Shown one piece after another: positions 59,241 to 64,000 of a stretch of DNA of 64,000 bases. The stretch covers positions 1 to 64,000 of the forward strand of contig NZ_JBFONW020000007.1 of the NCBI RefSeq assembly GCF_040783535.2, read 5' to 3'. The notes beneath the pieces were generated by a model that saw only the letters and a program-made list of their open reading frames with translations, did no database searches and was not told where the DNA came from. The stretch is from Aestuariibius insulae (GTDB lineage Bacteria > Pseudomonadota > Alphaproteobacteria > Rhodobacterales > Rhodobacteraceae). The translations under genes and the position numbers were made by a program. How positions within the stretch are numbered: the stretch's first letter is position 1; each line of letters opens with the position of its first letter.

Positions 59241-59285
59241 CTCCATTCACGTCAGCCAACCCCGTCAGGAAGCCGTTGGGGCGGG
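59241..59285 (-). promoter_or_regulatory. SAM/SAH riboswitch in the metK leader
   Basis: On the minus strand the leader reads CCCGCCCC-AACGGCTTCCTGAC-GGGG, then after 14 bases TGGAGCG. This is the SAM/SAH riboswitch core described in front of metK in Rhodobacterales: a P1 stem (59278-59281 with 59260-59263), the loop AACGGCUUCCUGRC, and a downstream GGAGC that pairs with GCUUCC as a pseudoknot. GGAG (59244-59241) is also the ribosome site, eight bases from the ATG, so ligand binding should hide it. Family and mechanism are established; the match is by eye. Confidence 0.85.
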
Positions 59286-59297
59286 TGTCGGATGGGC

Positions 59298-60860
59298 CTA
59301 CGCCGCCCCTCCGGCGGGGTCAACGGCTTTTCGCCGGGCTTGCGTCAGGAGAAGCAGGGCGAGGCCAACAAGCAGGACCGCAAGGGCAGGGACATCGCCG
59401 GTTCTGGCGTAAAGGGTCGGGGGAAGCTCTGGCGGCAATGCGGCGGTGGCTGCTCCGCCAGTACCCAGCCCGATGGAGGCGGTGATGCGGCCCTTGCCGT
59501 CGATCATTGCGGAGACGCCAGTTTGGGCCACACGCACCATCGGAACGCCCTGTTCAATGGCGCGGGCGCGGCCTTGAGCGAGATGCTGGTAGGGGCCGGA
59601 GAAGTTGCCGAACCAGGCGTCGTTGGTGATCAGAACCGTCAAGCGCGGACGTGGCCCCTTGGCGACTTCTGCGGGGAAGACGCTTTCATAGCAGATCAGC
59701 GGCTGAACCAGACCGATGCCGGGCACATCGAAAAGATCCCGCCTCTCCCCTTTCCGGAACCCGGCGCCGACATTGGAGGCCAGCCCCCTCAGTCCCAGGC
59801 GGCGCATGAGGTTGTCGTAGGGGAGATACTCGCCATAGGGGACGAGGTGGTTCTTGTCGTAGATATGGGTGATGTCGGCGCCCGCTTCGATCGAGATGAG
59901 GCTGTTGTGGTAATAGCCGTCCGCGAACCGCTGGATCCCGGCAATGACGGTGCCGCCTCGGACGGCGGCCGACATCGTCTCGAGAAGAGGGCCAGCATCG
60001 CTGAGCAGATAGGGCACGGCGGTTTCGGACCAGATGGTCAGATCGACCGGGTTGCCTTCCGCGGTCAGGGCGATCTGCAGATCGACAAAGCCTTCGAGTT
60101 TCCCCGGCTGCCATTTCTCGTCCTGCGGCGCGCCTGATTGGATCATGCGGATCTGAGCGGCGCCGGGATCGGCTGCGGGGACCGCCCCAGGAGAGAGTGT
60201 GACGGCGAGAGCCGCTCCGGCGACGAGGAGGAGTGCTGGCACCGCAGCGCCCCGGCCGGTCGCGATCCAGCCTGCGATGGCGGCGGTTGCGCCGAGTGTC
60301 ACGACGTTCAGCCCGTGAGGTCCGATCCATGCAAGAAGCTGGGAGAGCGGCGTCTCGATCCAGATATAGGCCAGCATGCCCCATGGAAATCCGGTGAAGA
60401 GGATGCCGCGAAGGTACTCCGCGACCGAGATCAGAAGCACGAGCGCGATAAGGCGCGGCCATCTGCCGGAGACCAGACCATAGGCGAGGCCACCGGCGAT
60501 GCCCCAGTAGAGGGCCATTACTCCGGACAGGAGACTGATGGCAAAGGGCGCCATCCAGCCATGGGTCGCGGCATCGACGAGGAACGGCTCGACCAGCCAA
60601 TTCCAGCCGACAAGGAAGTAGCCGAAAGCAAGCGCCCAGGCCGACCAGGCCATCCGGGCCCAGCTGCCTTGCCCTGTCACCACATGAAGCGCGGCGGTGA
60701 GCGCAAGAAGCGTCAGGACAGGCAAATCGAACGGCGCGTGCCCAAGCGCGGCCAGGCCGCCAAGTCCCACAAGCGCCGGAAGCCTCAGGCGCGGGCCTTT
60801 CAGGGACAGATGGACCAGCGGATCGTTGAGGCGGCGGCGAAAGAAGCCTGCCTCACTCAT
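59298..60860 (-). CDS. lnt: Apolipoprotein N-acyltransferase
   Basis: 520 residues. About six membrane segments in the first half, then a periplasmic nitrilase domain with catalytic Glu in LTIWSETAVPYLL, Lys in IYDKNHLVPYGEYLP and Cys in VQPLICYESVFP. Adds the third acyl chain to lipoproteins. N-terminus overlaps the corC end by eight bases. It lies upstream of the riboswitch and metK. Normal length, all catalytic residues present. Confidence 0.95.
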   Translation of the reverse strand: MSEAGFFRRRLNDPLVHLSLKGPRLRLPALVGLGGLAALGHAPFDLPVLTLLALTAALHVVTGQGSWARMAWSAWALAFGYFLVGWNWLVEPFLVDAATHGWMAPFAISLLSGVMALYWGIAGGLAYGLVSGRWPRLIALVLLISVAEYLRGILFTGFPWGMLAYIWIETPLSQLLAWIGPHGLNVVTLGATAAIAGWIATGRGAAVPALLLVAGAALAVTLSPGAVPAADPGAAQIRMIQSGAPQDEKWQPGKLEGFVDLQIALTAEGNPVDLTIWSETAVPYLLSDAGPLLETMSAAVRGGTVIAGIQRFADGYYHNSLISIEAGADITHIYDKNHLVPYGEYLPYDNLMRRLGLRGLASNVGAGFRKGERRDLFDVPGIGLVQPLICYESVFPAEVAKGPRPRLTVLITNDAWFGNFSGPYQHLAQGRARAIEQGVPMVRVAQTGVSAMIDGKGRITASIGLGTGGAATAALPPELPPTLYARTGDVPALAVLLVGLALLLLTQARRKAVDPAGGAA

Positions 60861-61734
60861 CCTTGGGTGCTTCCTTAAGGCGAACCCTCAGACGCTTGAT
60901 CCGGCGGGGGTCGGCATCGACCACCTCGAATTCCGGTCCGGCGGGATGGGGGATGACCTCTCCGCGTGCCGGGACGTGACCCGAGAGCATGAAGACCAAA
61001 CCGCCCAGCGTGTCGACTTCTTCCTCGTCGATCTCCTCTGTCGCGGTCAGGTCGAGACCGATCTCGTCGCGGAATTCGTCCAGCGGTGTCTTGGCCTTGG
61101 CCATGTAGCAGCCTGGTCCTTCGAGGCTCCAGTTCTGGCCTTCGGCGATGTCGTGCTCGTCCTCGATCTCTCCGATGACCTGTTCGATCAGGTCCTCGAT
61201 CGTGACGAGACCGTCGGTGCCGCCGTATTCGTCGATGACCAGTGCCATATGAATGCGGTCGGCCTGCATCTTTGTCAGAAGGACGCCGATCTGCATGGAA
61301 GGCGGAACGAAAAGAAGGGGCCGGACAAGCGCGTTCAGATCAAAGTTCTTCACCTTGCCGTTGAAGCCGTGCTTGAGCGCGAAATCCTTGAGATGCGCGA
61401 AACCGACCGGCTTATCGAGCGTGCCCTCGAAGACCGGGATGCGGGTCAAGCCGCTGTCCCGGAAAACTTCGAGAATTTCCTCCATCGTCGCTGTCACGGG
61501 GACCGCGACGATATCCGACTTGGGAACCGCTACATCCTCCACCCGCATCCGGCGCAGGTTCAGCATGCCGGGCACCGTTGTCGGGGTCGCCGCGGGAATG
61601 TCCTGGTTGGGTGCCGGGGTCGCGGAAGGGCTGAAGATGTCCTTCACCCGTCCGAGAAATCCACGATTGGTCTGCTCCTGATCGTCCTGCGCGCTCTGCG
61701 CCGCTCCAGAAGACCCGTCCGCCGTATCGTTCAT
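60853..61734 (-). CDS. corC: CorC/HlyC-type CBS-domain protein
   Basis: 293 residues from ATG 61734; an upstream ATG at 61755 would add seven. Two CBS domains (MRVEDVAVPKSDIVAVPVTATMEEILEVFRDSG..RIPVFEG; MQIGVLLTKMQADRIHMALVIDEYGGTDGLVTIEDLIEQVIGEI) and a C-terminal CorC_HlyC (transporter-associated) domain. Related proteins assist Mg2+/Co2+ handling or membrane ion export. Precedes lnt in the conserved ybeY-corC-lnt order. A disordered N-terminal 60 residues is usual. Confidence 0.93.
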   Translation of the reverse strand: MNDTADGSSGAAQSAQDDQEQTNRGFLGRVKDIFSPSATPAPNQDIPAATPTTVPGMLNLRRMRVEDVAVPKSDIVAVPVTATMEEILEVFRDSGLTRIPVFEGTLDKPVGFAHLKDFALKHGFNGKVKNFDLNALVRPLLFVPPSMQIGVLLTKMQADRIHMALVIDEYGGTDGLVTIEDLIEQVIGEIEDEHDIAEGQNWSLEGPGCYMAKAKTPLDEFRDEIGLDLTATEEIDEEEVDTLGGLVFMLSGHVPARGEVIPHPAGPEFEVVDADPRRIKRLRVRLKEAPKDE

Positions 61735-61770
61735 TGATCCTTTTCCGCCTAACATCGCGTGTCACTTCGT

Positions 61771-62277
61771 TCAGGTTCTATCATATGGATTTTTAAGCCC
61801 GAGATTGCCAAGGATTTCCGCTTCGAGATCTTCCATAAGGCAAGCATCCGCCTCGCGAATGTGGTCAAATCCCAACAAATGCAGCGTTCCGTGCACGATC
61901 AGATGCGTCGTATGGTCCGTCAGGGATATTCCGAAATCGACGCTTTCGCTCAGGCAGGTCTCGTAGGCGAGGGCGATATCTCCCAGCTCGACCAGTCCGC
62001 CGGGATCGGGGGCGGGGGGCTGCGGCATCTCTCCGGCGGCCATCGCGGCGCGGTCTTCGCTTGGCCATGACAGGACGTTGGTTGGCTGGGACTTCTGCCT
62101 GAAATCCGCATTCAGCACTGCGATCCGAGCATCGTCGCAGACCAAGCAGGCAATCTCGCAGATCGAGGGTTCAAGGCCCAGACGCTCCAAAGTAGCGGAG
62201 GCGGCCTGGTCGGCCAGCTTCTCGATATCGATACTCTCCCAGCGGGGATCTTCGATGACGACGTCGACGGGTTTCAC
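61771..62277 (-). CDS. ybeY: Endoribonuclease YbeY
   Basis: 168 residues. UPF0054 metal site HLIVHGTLHLLGFDH (three histidines, HGxLHLxGxDH), with NVLSWPSED and the N-terminal VDVVIEDPRWESI. Processes rRNA 3' ends and supports ribosome quality control. Overlaps the phoH-like gene by four bases and precedes corC, the usual order. Confidence 0.96.
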   Translation of the reverse strand: MKPVDVVIEDPRWESIDIEKLADQAASATLERLGLEPSICEIACLVCDDARIAVLNADFRQKSQPTNVLSWPSEDRAAMAAGEMPQPPAPDPGGLVELGDIALAYETCLSESVDFGISLTDHTTHLIVHGTLHLLGFDHIREADACLMEDLEAEILGNLGLKNPYDRT

Positions 62278-63302
62278 GAGGTGGCGTCGGCGTCGTAGGC
62301 CTTGATGATCGCAGCGACGAGGGGGTGGCGGACCACGTCATCGGCCGTGAAATAGTTGAAGCTGATCCGGGGGATATGCTTGAGCAGGCGCTCGGCATCC
62401 TTGAGGCCCGACTGGACGCCGCGGGGCAGATCGATCTGGCTCCGGTCGCCTGTTATGACCATCCGGCTGCCTTCGCCGAGGCGGGTCAGGAACATCTTCA
62501 TCTGCATGGATGTCGCGTTCTGCGCCTCGTCCAGCACGACAAAAGCATTGGCTAGGGTCCGCCCGCGCATAAAGGCCAAGGGTGCGATTTCAATGCGCTT
62601 TTCCTCGATTAGCTTGGCGGTCTGCTTGCCCGGCAAGAAGTCGTTCAACGCGTCGTAGAGCGGCTGCATATAGGGGTCGACCTTGTCCTTCATGTCGCCG
62701 GGCAGAAAGCCCAAGCGCTCTCCGGCTTCGACGGCGGGGCGGGACAGAATGATGCGATCGACATGGCCCATGATGAACATGTTCACCGCCACGGCGACGG
62801 CCAGATAGGTCTTGCCGGTGCCTGCGGGGCCGATGCCAAAGGCAAGCTCGTTATCGAAGAGAGCCTGAACGTAGGCCTTTTGCGCCTCTGTGCGGGGTTC
62901 GATCAGCTTTTTGCGGGTTTTGATCTCGACGCGGCCCGAGGGAATGAGCTCCATCTGGTCGCCGTCGCGCGAGCCGGTCTCGTCTTCTGACGGGCCCATG
63001 CGGACCTCCCGGTCGATGTCGCCCGGTTCGACCGCACGGCCTTGCTCTAGCCGCTCGTAAAGCGATTCGAGCGTCTGGGCGGCGCTGTCGACCTGCCCCT
63101 CGGAGCCAAGGATACGAAGCCGGTTGCCGTGGCGCAGGATCTGCACGGACAGGCGGTTCTCGATATCCGTCAGGTTGCGATCATATTCGCCGCACAGGTC
63201 AATCAGGAGGCGGTTATCGGGAAATTCGAGGTCTGTCTCGGTGACATCGGCGACATCGGTGGGCGGGTCGAGGGCCAAATACGTCTCCTTCGTGGTCCGC
63301 AC
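62274..63302 (-). CDS. phoH: PhoH-like ATPase
   Basis: 342 residues. N-terminal KH-like part (LSVQILRHGNRLRILGSEGQVDSAAQTLESLY), then the PhoH NTPase with Walker A GPAGTGKTYLAVAVAV, RPAVEAGERLGFLPGD, Walker B FVVLDEAQNATSMQMKM, and GDRSQIDLPRGVQSGL. Linked with YbeY and ribosome/RNA maintenance. Overlaps ybeY; miaB lies upstream. Confidence 0.95.
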   Translation of the reverse strand: MRTTKETYLALDPPTDVADVTETDLEFPDNRLLIDLCGEYDRNLTDIENRLSVQILRHGNRLRILGSEGQVDSAAQTLESLYERLEQGRAVEPGDIDREVRMGPSEDETGSRDGDQMELIPSGRVEIKTRKKLIEPRTEAQKAYVQALFDNELAFGIGPAGTGKTYLAVAVAVNMFIMGHVDRIILSRPAVEAGERLGFLPGDMKDKVDPYMQPLYDALNDFLPGKQTAKLIEEKRIEIAPLAFMRGRTLANAFVVLDEAQNATSMQMKMFLTRLGEGSRMVITGDRSQIDLPRGVQSGLKDAERLLKHIPRISFNYFTADDVVRHPLVAAIIKAYDADATS

Positions 63303-63387
63303 TCAACGCGGCTGGATCCAGAGTGGCAAGGGCGCGATAGAGGTGCAAGCCTTGGCGCGCGGTATTTCGGGATTGTCACAAAACAGG

Positions 63388-64000
63388 TCAAATATCCTGC
63401 AAAAGCTCTCCCTTCAGAGAGTTCGATGCGCTTTGCACGATCTTGACCCGCCGGATATCGCCGATGGCCACATCAGGCGCTGCGGCATGAACGGCGTGAA
63501 GATAGTCCGACTTGCCGACCATCTGTCCGTCAAGACGCCCCGGTTTCTCGAAAAGAACCGAGACGGTGCGCCCGATCATCTCGTCCTGCGCGGCCCGCTG
63601 CTGCTCCGAAAGCAGCGCTTGAAGGCGTTGCAAGCGGTCCGAGGCCAGATCGTCGTCAATCTGCGGTTTCTCGGCGGCCGGTGTGCCGGGACGCGTGGAA
63701 TATTTGAAGGAATAGGCTTGGCCGTATTGAACATCTCTGACCAGTGCGAGCGTTGCGTTGAAATCGGCTTCGGTTTCGCCCGGAAAGCCGACGATAAAAT
63801 CGCCTGAAAGCAGGATATCGGGGCGGGCAGTCCGAATGCGGTCGATCAGCTTGCGGTAGCCATCGGCGGTATGTTTGCGGTTCATCGCCTTAAGGATGCG
63901 GTCGCTGCCGGATTGGACGGGCAGATGCAGGTAGGGCATCAGCTTGTCGCAGGTTCCATGCGCCTCGATCAAGGCGTCGTCCATGTCGTTGGGATGGGAC
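63388..64000 (-). CDS. miaB: tRNA-2-methylthio-N6-dimethylallyladenosine synthase, 3' part
   Basis: Only the C-terminal about 204 residues are in the window; the frame continues past 64000 through SHPND without a stop. Seen: THL-type radical SAM end (LPVQSGSDRILKAMNRKHTADGYRKLIDRIR, LSGDFIVGFPGETEADF), QYGQAYSFKYSTRPGTPAAE, and a C-terminal TRAM domain (VLFEKPGRLDGQMVGKSDYLHAVHAAAP). The N-terminal MTTase and the Cx3Cx2C site lie outside. Transcribed ahead of phoH-ybeY-corC-lnt. Confidence 0.93.
   Translation of the reverse strand, partial: SHPNDMDDALIEAHGTCDKLMPYLHLPVQSGSDRILKAMNRKHTADGYRKLIDRIRTARPDILLSGDFIVGFPGETEADFNATLALVRDVQYGQAYSFKYSTRPGTPAAEKPQIDDDLASDRLQRLQALLSEQQRAAQDEMIGRTVSVLFEKPGRLDGQMVGKSDYLHAVHAAAPDVAIGDIRRVKIVQSASNSLKGELLQDI

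Overview
The window looks like a chromosomal segment of a Rhodobacteraceae/Roseobacter-type alphaproteobacterium. The grounds are high GC with mixed ATG/GTG/TTG starts; the block miaB-phoH-ybeY-corC-lnt-metK-trmB-aroA-cmk-rpsA-ihfB-lapA-trpF-trpB; a divergent fabA/irr pair; an NDUFS4-like complex I accessory subunit; and a SAM/SAH-type riboswitch in front of metK. This assignment rests on gene content and order, not on a database comparison.

Layout. 1-2300 is an accessory edge: a lectin-domain protein cut by the window start, a decayed REP-associated transposase with its REP palindrome, and an AT-rich DUF4274-like gene. 2362-14787 holds uvrB, several small exported proteins, a MarR-controlled divergent pair, a TetR-PspA-YiaAB stress-type cluster with three matching palindromes, sodC, tRNA-Arg(UCU), and a LysR/tartrate (D-malate) dehydrogenase pair. 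15019-28312 is one long plus-strand carbohydrate region: a sugar ABC importer, ketose 3-epimerase, two kinases, a LacI repressor whose likely operators lie at the operon front, an exported DUF4344 metallopeptidase, and a GDP-mannose module (phosphomannomutase, ManC, ROK kinase). 28294-36416 is a putrescine island: glutamate-putrescine ligase, PotFGHI-type importer, aminotransferase and gamma-glutamylputrescine oxidase. 36395-41319 is a minus-strand run of five genes joined by 4-base overlaps (MFS exporter, EEP hydrolase, PLP dehydratase, alpha/beta hydrolase, haloacid-dehalogenase-like HAD). 41470-45370 has a diguanylate cyclase, fabI-fabB-fabA and irr. 45452-49769 is less conserved: an orphan amino-acid binding protein with about 1.1 kb of gene-poor upstream DNA, a DUF2237 protein, and a three-gene set of EF-hand, PepSY-like and membrane LuxR proteins with extreme Asp-rich tails. 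49982-64000 is the conserved housekeeping block, all on the minus strand, ending in a 5'-truncated miaB.

How genes work together. The sugar region imports a monosaccharide, epimerises and phosphorylates ketoses, and links to mannose activation. The putrescine island imports putrescine and feeds it into gamma-glutamylation or transamination. The TetR cluster shares one operator motif between the repressor and the PspA operon. The most interesting signals are the metK leader riboswitch, the TetR/PspA regulon, the RAYT/REP remnant whose palindrome supplies a neighbouring gene's stop codon, the lectin protein, and the Asp-rich calcium-binding-type module.
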